Assembly: GCA_902826615.1 (NCBI GenBank)
Contig: CADEFN010000003.1
Location: 329,123-393,122, forward strand
Direction: 5' to 3'
DNA from: an uncultured Gemmatimonadota bacterium
GTDB taxonomy: Bacteria > Gemmatimonadota > Gemmatimonadetes > Gemmatimonadales > Gemmatimonadaceae
Length of the DNA stretch: 64,000 nucleotides
The first letter of the stretch is position 1; each line of letters begins with the position of its first letter. Position numbers and translations under genes: made by a program. The notes below the pieces were generated by a model, which searched no databases, had not been told where the DNA came from, and was given only the letters and a program-made list of their open reading frames with translations. Of this stretch, positions 44,477 through 52,158 are shown one piece after another.

Positions 44477-44530
44477 TTCTCGTACTTCTCGTACTTCTCG
44501 TACTTCTCGTGCCTCCCGTACTTCCCGCCC
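44477..44530 (-). repeat. tandem 9-bp repeats in a tRNA spacer (GTACGAGAA on the minus strand)
   Basis: Six consecutive units fill the spacer between tRNA-Glu(TTC) and tRNA-Asp. On the plus strand they read TTCTCGTAC three times, then TTCTCGTGC, CTCCCGTAC and TTCCCGCCC. The first three are identical and the rest decay with distance. Confidence 0.85.
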
Positions 44531-44532
44531 AG

Positions 44533-44604
44533 TGACCCCAAGGGGAATCGAACCCCTCTCTGCACCGTGAAAGGGTGCCGTCCTAACCGATAGACGATGG
44601 GGCC
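44533..44604 (-). tRNA. tRNA-Glu (anticodon TTC)
   Basis: Acceptor GGCCCCA/TGGGGTC, D arm TCGTCTATCGGTTAGGACG, anticodon stem GCACC/GGTGC around loop CTTTCAC, T arm GGTTCGATTCC. Confidence 0.95.
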
Positions 44605-44624
44605 GATCGCCACATCCCTTCCGA

Positions 44625-44697
44625 TAGCGGTAACGGGATTCGAACCCGTGTTCCAGCCTTGAGAGGGCTGTGTCCTAGTCCCCTAGACGATACCGCC
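44625..44697 (-). tRNA. tRNA-Glu (anticodon CTC)
   Basis: Acceptor GGCGGTA pairs with TACCGCT with a G-U pair at the end. The anticodon stem CAGCC/GGCTG encloses loop CTCTCAA; T arm GGTTCGAATCC. Its 5' end is part of a long hairpin (next entry). Confidence 0.93.
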
Positions 44698-44726
44698 TCT
44701 GCATCGCCTCTGGCGATGCAGAGGCG
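44694..44726 (-). repeat. perfect 15-bp inverted repeat covering the 5' end of tRNA-Glu(CTC)
   Basis: Bases 44694-44708 and 44712-44726 are exact reverse complements around a three-base loop (TCT on plus). On the minus strand the hairpin includes the first four nucleotides of the mature tRNA and extends into its 5' leader. It could compete with acceptor-stem folding or steer RNase P. Confidence 0.8.
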
Positions 44727-44869
44727 ATATCAAAAGCTCTTATTCACCTCTCGCCCTCGCTGCGCGAGTGCTCCCCGGTCGTACCCGCACTCAAGGCCCG
44801 ACTCCCAAACAGCCTCGCATAGTAATCGCGAGACTATCTCCCCTCAATGGCAGTTAGCAGGAAGATCCA

Positions 44870-44942
44870 CAGGCCAGGAGGGAATCGAACCCCCAACCGC
44901 CGGTTTTGGAGACCGGTGCTCTACCAATTGAGCTACTGACCT
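44870..44942 (-). tRNA. tRNA-Trp (anticodon CCA)
   Basis: Acceptor AGGTCAG/CTGGCCT, D arm AGCTCAATTGGTAGAGC, anticodon stem CCGGT/ACCGG around loop CTCCAAA, T arm GGTTCGATTCC, discriminator G. Confidence 0.95.
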
Positions 44943-45019
44943 ACATGCACACCGGAAAGAAACGAACGCGCCTGAACGAATTGCCGCCAAATGCGCCCTT
45001 CTCCTTCCCTACAAAAAGG

Positions 45020-45094
45020 GGTGACTGAGGGGACTTGAACCCCCAACCCCCGGAGCCACAGTCCGGTGCTCTAACCAGTTGAGCTACAGCCACC
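45020..45094 (-). tRNA. tRNA-His (anticodon GTG)
   Basis: The acceptor GTGGCTG pairs with CAGTCAC, with discriminator C and a preceding G at position -1, the histidine hallmark. Anticodon loop CTGTGGC, T arm GGTTCAAGTCC. It is the first gene of the minus-strand cluster, 130 bp downstream of efp. Confidence 0.95.
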
Positions 45095-45226
45095 ATGCGG
45101 CCCTCACCAGACACGACCGGCGAGCCTGTGAGGGCTCGCCGAAGCGGTTCGGACCGAAGCAGGATTTTAATCGCCCTTCTCGCCAAGCGACAGAGCGACC
45201 CGCGCCCCGTCACCTTACCTCAGTTC

Positions 45227-45793
45227 TCAGTCCTTCGCCCGATCCAGGTATTCGCCGGTGGTCGGGTTCACACGCACCCGCTCGCCCGTGCCAATGAACT
45301 CGGGCACGTTGATCGTGACACCGTTCTCCAGCTTGGCGGGCTTGTACGACGCCGTCTTCGTCGCGGTCTTCATCACGGGCGACGTTTCGACGATCTCGAA
45401 CACCAGGTACTGCGGCAGCTCGATGCCGATCGGGCGGCCATCGTAGTACTCGGCCAGGATCTGCATGTTGGGAACCATCCACTGGGCATTGTCACCCAGC
45501 GCTTCGGCGTCCATCTCGATCTGGTCGTAGTTCTCGGTGTTCATGAAATGGTAGGTATCCCCACCGGAGTACATGAACTGCAGTTCGTGTGTCTCCATCG
45601 ACGCCTTCTCGATGGAGTCGTCGGCGCGGAAACGATGTTCCATGCTCGCGCCGGAACGCAGGTTCTTCATCTTGGTCTGCACCATCGCGCGCAGGTTGCC
45701 CGGCGTGTGATGACGAAAATCGATAATGCGGTAGGGATCGCCGTTAAACACGATCACCATGCCTTTGCGGATCTGAGTAGCTGGAACGGCCAT
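45227..45793 (-). CDS. efp: translation elongation factor P
   Basis: The protein has 188 residues, full length with the three beta-barrel domains (KOW-like VIVFNGDPYRIIDFRHHTPGN; OB domain ELPQYLVFEIVETSP; C-terminal TINVPEFIGTGERVRVNPTTGEYLDRAKD). It relieves ribosome stalling at polyproline. The tip loop reads HTPGNLRA, so Asn33 stands where E. coli has Lys34. No EpmA/B/C or EarP gene is in the window. It is the gene before the tRNA cluster on the same strand. Confidence 0.95.
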   Translation of the reverse strand: MAVPATQIRKGMVIVFNGDPYRIIDFRHHTPGNLRAMVQTKMKNLRSGASMEHRFRADDSIEKASMETHELQFMYSGGDTYHFMNTENYDQIEMDAEALGDNAQWMVPNMQILAEYYDGRPIGIELPQYLVFEIVETSPVMKTATKTASYKPAKLENGVTINVPEFIGTGERVRVNPTTGEYLDRAKD

Positions 45794-45940
45794 ACGTCAA
45801 CTCGCGAGCAGAAAGTGAGGGCGCGGCTGCGGACTGGAATAACACGTGTGGCCGCAAAGCCAAGCAGCCGCATAACTTAGCCTGTGCCCTGTCCGTTCGG
45901 TAGTCAGGGTTCGAGCCAAGCCGACCTCGCCCACCACCGC

Positions 45941-46648
45941 TCAGCGCTTGAGCAGCCCTTCGAGTGGCGACCAGAGGTTCTGTGCTACCCGCCTGGCCCC
46001 CTCCGGATTGGGGTGGATCCCGTCGCGCTGGTTGAGGTTTGCCACGCCAGCGACCCCATCCAGCAAGAAGGGAAAAAGGGTCACCCCCTCGTCTTTCGCC
46101 ACCAGGCCAAACGCGTCGTGAAAGCGGGTGGTGTAGGGCCCACCCAGGTTGGGGGGAGCCTCCATTTGGACCACCGCCACCTCGGCGTTCGGCAGGCGAC
46201 TTTTCACCTGCTGCACAATCGACCGGATATTGGCGCGGGTCGAGTCGACGTCGAGTCCGCGGAGGCCGTCGTTGGCCCCGGTTTCGATGATCACGACGTC
46301 GAATGGCTCCCGAAGCAGCCAATCGACCCGCCGCAGAGCCCCGGCCGAAGTTTCTCCGCTGAGCCCGGCGTTTTGTATCGAAACCTTGTAACCCAGCGAG
46401 TCGGCCGTGCGTTGCAAGACTGACGGGTACGCGTCGTCGGGGTTGTCCAGGCCATAACCAGCCGTCAGCGAGGTCCCGACCATCAGGACCCTCACCGTCC
46501 CAGCTGGGGCGGGCGTGGGAGAACTCCCATCCGACGCCTCCCCCTGGGTCACTTGGGGGAGCCCGGCAGAGTCCGTCCCCGGGGTATCTTGCCGGGGTGA
46601 TCCGCAGGCCAGCGCTGTTCCGAGTACGACACAGAGACCTACACGCAT
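45941..46648 (-). CDS. tesA: SGNH-hydrolase, arylesterase/lysophospholipase TesA-like lipoprotein
   Basis: The protein has 235 residues from ATG 46648 (an ATG at 46669 would add seven). The leader VVLGTALACGS is of lipoprotein type. The SGNH motifs are VLMVGTSLTAGYGL (nucleophile Ser), GLSGETSAG (Gly), ETGANDGLRG (Asn) and RDGIHPNPEG (Asp-His). TesA-type enzymes cleave thioesters and esters of fatty acids in the envelope. It is divergent from ybbA with facing, overlapping start codons; the tesA-ybbA-ybbP neighbourhood is conserved in E. coli, which supports the assignment. Confidence 0.9.
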   Translation of the reverse strand: MRVGLCVVLGTALACGSPRQDTPGTDSAGLPQVTQGEASDGSSPTPAPAGTVRVLMVGTSLTAGYGLDNPDDAYPSVLQRTADSLGYKVSIQNAGLSGETSAGALRRVDWLLREPFDVVIIETGANDGLRGLDVDSTRANIRSIVQQVKSRLPNAEVAVVQMEAPPNLGGPYTTRFHDAFGLVAKDEGVTLFPFLLDGVAGVANLNQRDGIHPNPEGARRVAQNLWSPLEGLLKR

Positions 46649-47438
46649 GCTAGAAGCTCGAAACCTCACGAAAGAGTTCGACAGCGGTACTCATCATCTG
46701 ACGGTCCTGCGCGACGTCTCGTTCCAGATCCCGCAGGGAGCACTGGTGGCGATCGTCGGACCTTCGGGCTCGGGGAAGACTACCCTGCTTGGCCTGCTCG
46801 CGGGGCTCGATACCCCGTCACGTGGGGCCGTGATCCTCGACGGGGTCGACCTGACCGCCATGTCGGAAGACCAGCGCGCACAGCTCCGAGGACAGAAGGT
46901 AGGCTTTGTCTTCCAGGCCTTCCAGCTCATCCCGACACTGACGGCGCAGGAAAACGTCCAGGTCCCCCTCGAACTCCGCGGGGAAAGTGGTGCCGAAGCG
47001 CGGGCCGTGGAGCTGCTCACCCGTGTTGGGCTGCGCGATCGACTCGATCACTTTCCCTCGCAGCTCTCCGGCGGCGAACAACAGCGTGTGGCCATCGCCC
47101 GCGCCTTCGTCAACAAACCCCGCATCCTCTTTGCCGATGAACCCACCGGCAACCTCGATGGAGGTACGGGCGCAAAGATCGTGGCCCTTCTCGAGGAACT
47201 GAACCGCGAGTCTGGCTCCACGGTGGTGCTTGTCACACACGACCTCGGACTGGCTGAGCGCACGCAGCGAATCATCAGGCTCGCCGATGGGGTGGTGGTG
47301 GAGGATCGTGCGACGGCAGGCGCGGTTGGCGGTTCTGAGAGCACAGCAGGTGGGCCGTTCTCAGACGGCAGACGGCAGACCGCAGAGGTTGATGCGGCCG
47401 ACGCGCCGGGGTTGGTGGCCGCGAAGGAGAGAGCATGA
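46647..47438 (+). CDS. ybbA: ABC transporter ATP-binding protein YbbA-like
   Basis: The protein has 263 residues from ATG 46647. Walker A GPSGSGKTTLLGLLAG, Q-loop FQAFQLIPTLTAQEN, signature LSGGEQQRVAIARAF, Walker B ILFADEPTGNLD and LVTHDLGLAERTQRII, the LolD/MacB class that pairs with FtsX-like permeases. A C-terminal tail of about 35 residues beyond the family end (GGSESTAGGPFSDGRRQTAE onward) is encoded partly by tandem GACGGCA repeats. It overlaps ybbP by ATGA. Confidence 0.92.
   Translation: MLEARNLTKEFDSGTHHLTVLRDVSFQIPQGALVAIVGPSGSGKTTLLGLLAGLDTPSRGAVILDGVDLTAMSEDQRAQLRGQKVGFVFQAFQLIPTLTAQENVQVPLELRGESGAEARAVELLTRVGLRDRLDHFPSQLSGGEQQRVAIARAFVNKPRILFADEPTGNLDGGTGAKIVALLEELNRESGSTVVLVTHDLGLAERTQRIIRLADGVVVEDRATAGAVGGSESTAGGPFSDGRRQTAEVDAADAPGLVAAKERA
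47364..47384 (+). repeat. three GACGGCA heptamer repeats inside the ybbA 3' end
   Basis: Units GACGGCA (47364-47370), GACGGCA (47371-47377) and GACCGCA (47378-47384) are in tandem. The seven-base period is out of phase with codons, and the encoded residues lie in a non-conserved tail of YbbA. The same heptamer forms the array at 55181-55229. Confidence 0.75.
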
Positions 47439-50047
47439 GCGCGCGCACGCCGGGGCGTATCCTGTTCTCGCTGGCCTGGCGGGAGTCACGCAGCACGCGT
47501 CGGCGCCTCCTGCTCTACATGTCGTCGATTTCGTTAGGTGTGGCCGCCCTCGTGGCGATCGACTCCTACGCCGAAAACATCACACGATCGGTGCGCGAGC
47601 AGTCGCGCTCCCTGTTTGGGGGCGACATTGCCCTGTCACCACGCGGGGCCTTCACCCCGCGCGCGGATACGCTGCTGGACTCCCTGTCGGCGAGCGGTGT
47701 GACGATCGCGAAAGTGACGACGTTCGGATCGATGGCGCTCACCCCACGCACCGGGGGCACACGCCTCTCGCAGGTGCGCGCCGTCACGCCGGGGTTCCCG
47801 CTCTATGGCGACGTCACCACACGACCCGCCGGACTCTGGCCACGCCTGCATAACGAAAAGATCGCGCTGGTCGACCCGTCACTCCTCGTGGCACTGGGGG
47901 CGCAGGTAGGCGACACGCTGCAGTTGGGCTACACCTCGTTTGTCATCGCCGGTGAGCTGACCAGTGTGCCGGGTGATCCCGGCTTTTCCTCCACCTTCGG
48001 GCCGCGCGTCTACATCAGCGACAAGTTTGTCGCCGAAACACGTCTCCTCACCTTCGGGAGCCGAGCCGACTACGACGCCTTTGTGCGCCTCCCCGCGGGG
48101 CAGAGCCCGGACCAGTGGCTCGATCCGCTGCGCGCCACCTTCGACAGCGCGGGGGTGCGGGCCCGCACGGTGTCACAGCGTGAGTCGTCACTCGCCGACT
48201 CCATCGACCAGCTGGCGGCCTTCCTGGGAATTGTCGGACTCATCGCCCTGCTGCTGGGTGGTGTGGGTGTGGCCAGCGGCGTGAATGCATGGGTGGCGCG
48301 GAAAATCGACATCGTGGCAGTGCTGCGATGTGTCGGCGCAACGTCGCGTCAGGTGATGCTGATTTACGCCACCCAGGCGGCGGTGATGGGCCTGCTTGGC
48401 GCCATGGCCGGCGCCGCGTTAGGCGTGGGGATCCAGTTCGCGCTCCCTCGTCTCATCAAGGACTACCTCCCACTCGATGTGCAGGCCCAGGTGGAGCCAG
48501 TCGCCATCCTCTCCGGTGTGCTGCTTGGGGTATGGATTGCCCTGGCCTTTGCGCTACGCCCCCTGATTGCCATCCGGCGGATTTCTCCGCTGCAGGCCAT
48601 CCGTCGCAACGTGGACCCGCTGGCCGGCAAGAAAACGGGACGCGACTGGCCGCTCATTGGCGTGAACCTGTTCATCGCGTTCACTGTGCTGGGGATTTCA
48701 GCCACACGGGCCGGATCGCTGCGTGAACTCGGTGCCTTCAGCGGTGGCATTGCCCTGGTGCTCGCCCTCCTGTGGATGAGTGCTGCCGGGCTCGCCATCG
48801 CCGCTCGCAAGGGCGTGCGCGCCGGATGGCCCTATGTCGTCAGGCAGGGTGTGGCCAATCTGTATCGCCCGGCCAACCAGACACGGGCCGTGGTCCTCTC
48901 GCTCGGCTTTGGGGCCTTCCTGGTGTCGACGCTCTACCTCGTTCAGGCCAACCTGCTCAAGCAGTTGCAGATCACGCAGGAAGCGTCGCGCGGCAACCTG
49001 ATCATGTTCGATGTGCAGGAGGACCAGGGGCGCGGCGTGGACTCCCTGGTGCGAAGCACCGAGGGTGTGGAGCTGCTGCAGCGCACGCCGATTGTGACGA
49101 TGCGTATTGCCGCCATCAACGGCGTGGAGGTCAAGCGACGATCGAATGTCACCGAGCGACTGGAGGAACAGCAACGCGCCGAGGGGCAGCCCAGTGGGCG
49201 TGGACCCGGCGGGCCCGGGGGATGGGCCGCGCGACGCGAGTATCGCTCGACCTATCGTGACTCCGTATCAGGGTCGGAAAAGGTCATTGCCGGCAAGTGG
49301 CTGGGACAGACGGCGGCAAAAGCCGGAGAGCCGAAAGACGAAGTCTCACTCGAACTCTCCATTGCCGACGACCTCGGCGTCACGTTAGGCGACGTGATCA
49401 CCTGGGACGTGCAAGGGGCCCGGGTGCCGACACGGGTGACCTCGCTGCGGGAGGTGAACTGGGCGCGTTTCGAGACCAACTTCTACGCGGTGTTCCAGAC
49501 CGCGACGCTGGAGAAGGCACCGCAGACCTTTGTGGTCGTCGCGGCCGCCCCCGGCACCACCATGGGGCAGGTGCAGCGCAAGGTGGTCCAGGCCTACCCG
49601 AATGTTGCGAGCATCGACCTCACCCTCATCCGCAAGACTATCAGCGACATCTCGAACCGGGCCACACTGGCCATCCGATTCCTGACGTTGTTCTCTCTCG
49701 CGATGGGTGTGCCGGTGCTGTTCTCGGCCGTCGCCGCCACGCGGCGTGAGCGGGTGCGTGAAGGCGTTCTGCTCAAGACGTTAGGCGCCACCCGGCGTCA
49801 GATCGGCCGGATTCTCTTCTCCGAGTATGCGTTGCTCGGTGTGCTCGGCTCGGTGAGCGGGATGGTGCTGTCGATGGGGGGCGCGTGGGCCATCATGCGC
49901 TGGGTGTTCAACCGCCCCTTTGCGCCCGCGCTGCTCGAAGCCGCTGGTATCGCGGCCGCCATGCTGGCCCTGGCCGTGAGTATCGGTTTGCTCAGCGGAC
50001 GCGACGTGTTCAAGGAAACCGCGATGGTCGCGCTCCGGGAGAACTAG
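47435..50047 (+). CDS. ybbP: FtsX-like ABC permease YbbP-like
   Basis: The protein has 870 residues. It opens LAWRESRSTRRRLLLYMSSISLGVAALVAIDSYAENI, as YbbP proteins do. Three FtsX blocks follow (LAAFLGIVGLIALLLGGVGVASGV; WPYVVRQGVANLYRPANQTRAVVLSLGFGAF; FLTLFSLAMGVPVLFSAVAATRRERVREGVLLKTLGA) around two periplasmic domains. With YbbA and TesA it probably handles a lipid or an esterified product at the inner membrane. It ends just before a strong terminator. Confidence 0.93.
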   Translation: MSARTPGRILFSLAWRESRSTRRRLLLYMSSISLGVAALVAIDSYAENITRSVREQSRSLFGGDIALSPRGAFTPRADTLLDSLSASGVTIAKVTTFGSMALTPRTGGTRLSQVRAVTPGFPLYGDVTTRPAGLWPRLHNEKIALVDPSLLVALGAQVGDTLQLGYTSFVIAGELTSVPGDPGFSSTFGPRVYISDKFVAETRLLTFGSRADYDAFVRLPAGQSPDQWLDPLRATFDSAGVRARTVSQRESSLADSIDQLAAFLGIVGLIALLLGGVGVASGVNAWVARKIDIVAVLRCVGATSRQVMLIYATQAAVMGLLGAMAGAALGVGIQFALPRLIKDYLPLDVQAQVEPVAILSGVLLGVWIALAFALRPLIAIRRISPLQAIRRNVDPLAGKKTGRDWPLIGVNLFIAFTVLGISATRAGSLRELGAFSGGIALVLALLWMSAAGLAIAARKGVRAGWPYVVRQGVANLYRPANQTRAVVLSLGFGAFLVSTLYLVQANLLKQLQITQEASRGNLIMFDVQEDQGRGVDSLVRSTEGVELLQRTPIVTMRIAAINGVEVKRRSNVTERLEEQQRAEGQPSGRGPGGPGGWAARREYRSTYRDSVSGSEKVIAGKWLGQTAAKAGEPKDEVSLELSIADDLGVTLGDVITWDVQGARVPTRVTSLREVNWARFETNFYAVFQTATLEKAPQTFVVVAAAPGTTMGQVQRKVVQAYPNVASIDLTLIRKTISDISNRATLAIRFLTLFSLAMGVPVLFSAVAATRRERVREGVLLKTLGATRRQIGRILFSEYALLGVLGSVSGMVLSMGGAWAIMRWVFNRPFAPALLEAAGIAAAMLALAVSIGLLSGRDVFKETAMVALREN

Positions 50048-50060
50048 CCAGAAAACGAAA

Positions 50061-50090
50061 GGGGCAGCACGCCGGATCGGCGGCTGCCCC
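50061..50090. terminator. bidirectional terminator hairpin
   Basis: GGGGCAGC (50061-50068) pairs with GCTGCCCC (50083-50090), and inside it CGCCG pairs with CGGCG around GAT. It lies between the convergent ybbP and metalloprotease genes and could stop both. T-runs are weak. Confidence 0.75.
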
Positions 50091-50109
50091 CTGCCATTGC
50101 GGCCTCGCG

Positions 50110-52077
50110 TCAGTTGATCCGCAGCACCCAGAGCCGTGCCCCACTCGCTGTCATGGGCGCACCGGATGCTGTCCGCAGGTTGAGGTTGGTGGCCCCGGAC
50201 CCAGCCGCCCGCGAATGCAGGTAGTATTGCCCCGAGCCACTGAACGCCTGCGACGTGAAGCTTCCCGGGAAGTTGTTGACCTGCAGCGGATGGGTGCCGT
50301 TGTTCACACCGCTCAATACGTCGCGCAGATCCCAGCTGGTGTAGGTGTAGCGGGTGTTGAGCCCGGGGATGTTGAGACCGTCCGCGTAGTTGGCGATCAG
50401 CCAGCCCCCGATGACTTCATCGAAGGGTCTTCCGGTGCGCAACACAAAGTTGCCGATATCGGTCTCCGGCCCCGCCGCCAGGCGTCGGAAAAAGGCGCGC
50501 GCGTTACCGCCGGCGTACTGGTCCGCCGCGTATCGCACCAGCGCCCATGCGGCGCCACGCGAGGCCAGCTGGTCGCGGGCACGCTCGGAGGTGGGTGAGG
50601 CGGTGTCGGGTCGGAGTGTCCAGAAGCGGAACCGGGTCAGATTCTGACGATAGAAGGCCAGGAAGTCGTTCTGGTTCTGCGCGTTTGGATTGATGTCGAG
50701 GGTGCGCAAACTCTGGAAGTCCGTAAACCCATTCACCGCGCGCCCCACCGCTTCTTCGGCAAAGTGCGAGAGTGCCTCGTTGAGCCACGGGGTCTCGAAG
50801 GCCTTCACCGCCGGGTTGAACTGCCGCACACTCTGGTTGATCATGTGCTGGAACTCGTGGGCGATGGTGCCACGGGTCACCTGGCGCACGCCGGCGGTTG
50901 TCCGTGCGTTGCCGTGCACCGCTTGCGGGTCGGGCGCAAGAAGATAGAAAATCTCCTGCTCGTTGGTCTGATTGCGGCAATCATTGGTGGAGGAGTACTC
51001 CGCCTTGCGCAGGAGATCGCCGCCGAAGAAGAAGCCGCCGACAATCCCACCCGAACCGGGAGGAGTCAGTTTGTTGACTTCCGGGGTGTACAGAATCGAC
51101 ACCCGCTGATCGTTGTTGAGATCCGTCGGTGAGCCAAACCAGAGTGTGTCGGTGGGATAGATCTGCTCGTCGAATTCCTTGCCGATATCCTGATAGTCGG
51201 TGCTGCTCAGGCGTCCCGGCGGCGAAAGCACATCCTCGAGAATCGTCGCGCGACGTGAGACCGCCTTGACCACGGCGCGGATCGGGATGAAATCCTTGCA
51301 GATCGACTTGCCCGTGTTGAGGTTGGGCACGCGAATGGCGACCGTATCGCCCACATCCATGAACGCCGCCTGTACCGCGAGCGCGGCGCCTGAACCACCC
51401 GGGGCCGGGCGACGGCCCTGCGTAACCGGCAATGTTTCGGTGATCACTTTGCGCTCGAAGGCACGCAGCCGCTGCTCGACACCATCGGAAAAGTCGATGG
51501 CCTGCACCGCTGCGATTTCTCGCGGGTCACGAAGCCCGTACTCGTTGGTCGACACTCGTGCCGACGTTCCGCCGGCAAGCGAGAACGAGAAGGTCAGGGT
51601 GTCATCCTGCTTGGTCTGCGCGTTTCCAACAGTGTAGAGGTAGGTCTGCGCGCCAGCCGCTGCGGGTAGAACGGCGCATCCAAAGGCCGTCGCGCCACGG
51701 AATCGGCGCACTTCGCCAACCGCCATCGCCGTCGGCGTCGTACAGGGATTCGGATCGACCTCGAAGCCGATCGACGCCGTGGCGGTGCCAACACTTGCCG
51801 TGACCGTGGTGGTGCCAACAGCCCGGCCAGTGACAAAACCGGACGACGACACGGTGGCCACGTTGGTGGCAGAAGAACTCCACTGCACCGCAGCGCCCTG
51901 CACCGTTTGGCCATTGCCATCGATCACCCGTGCCGTGAACTGCACCGAGTCACCAACCAAACCGAAACTCGACGCCTGCGACACGTTGATGGTGGTGATG
52001 CCGTTATCGGAGTCCGTGGGCTCCTTGCTGCAGGCGGCAACAACAATCACGGCGAGGAACAGGGTACGTCGGCTCAT
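50110..52077 (-). CDS. secreted zinc metalloprotease lipoprotein with Big-2-like domain (M30-like)
   Basis: The protein has 655 residues from ATG 52077 with a lipoprotein leader (LAVIVVAACSKE). A BIG2/invasin-type domain follows (FGLVGDSVQFTARVIDGNGQTVQGAAVQWSSSATNVATVSS and so on). The catalytic part has TIAHEFQHMINQSV (HExxH zinc site) and downstream WLNEALSHFAEEA with the glutamate ligand, as in M30 hyicolysin-like peptidases. The C-terminus is beta-rich. It is an envelope or secreted protease of unknown target. Confidence 0.85.
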   Translation of the reverse strand: MSRRTLFLAVIVVAACSKEPTDSDNGITTINVSQASSFGLVGDSVQFTARVIDGNGQTVQGAAVQWSSSATNVATVSSSGFVTGRAVGTTTVTASVGTATASIGFEVDPNPCTTPTAMAVGEVRRFRGATAFGCAVLPAAAGAQTYLYTVGNAQTKQDDTLTFSFSLAGGTSARVSTNEYGLRDPREIAAVQAIDFSDGVEQRLRAFERKVITETLPVTQGRRPAPGGSGAALAVQAAFMDVGDTVAIRVPNLNTGKSICKDFIPIRAVVKAVSRRATILEDVLSPPGRLSSTDYQDIGKEFDEQIYPTDTLWFGSPTDLNNDQRVSILYTPEVNKLTPPGSGGIVGGFFFGGDLLRKAEYSSTNDCRNQTNEQEIFYLLAPDPQAVHGNARTTAGVRQVTRGTIAHEFQHMINQSVRQFNPAVKAFETPWLNEALSHFAEEAVGRAVNGFTDFQSLRTLDINPNAQNQNDFLAFYRQNLTRFRFWTLRPDTASPTSERARDQLASRGAAWALVRYAADQYAGGNARAFFRRLAAGPETDIGNFVLRTGRPFDEVIGGWLIANYADGLNIPGLNTRYTYTSWDLRDVLSGVNNGTHPLQVNNFPGSFTSQAFSGSGQYYLHSRAAGSGATNLNLRTASGAPMTASGARLWVLRIN

Positions 52078-52158
52078 GAAAAGTGCGCAAAGGGTTCGCG
52101 GGGACGACACCTGACGGGGCGTGTTACCCCAAGGCCTTCCACGGGTGCCGCGCTGCTT

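Noticed and set aside
44327..44530. CRISPR-like interpretation of the tRNA-spacer repeats
   Set aside because: Units are 9 bp, directly adjacent and without spacers; they are simple tandem repeats.
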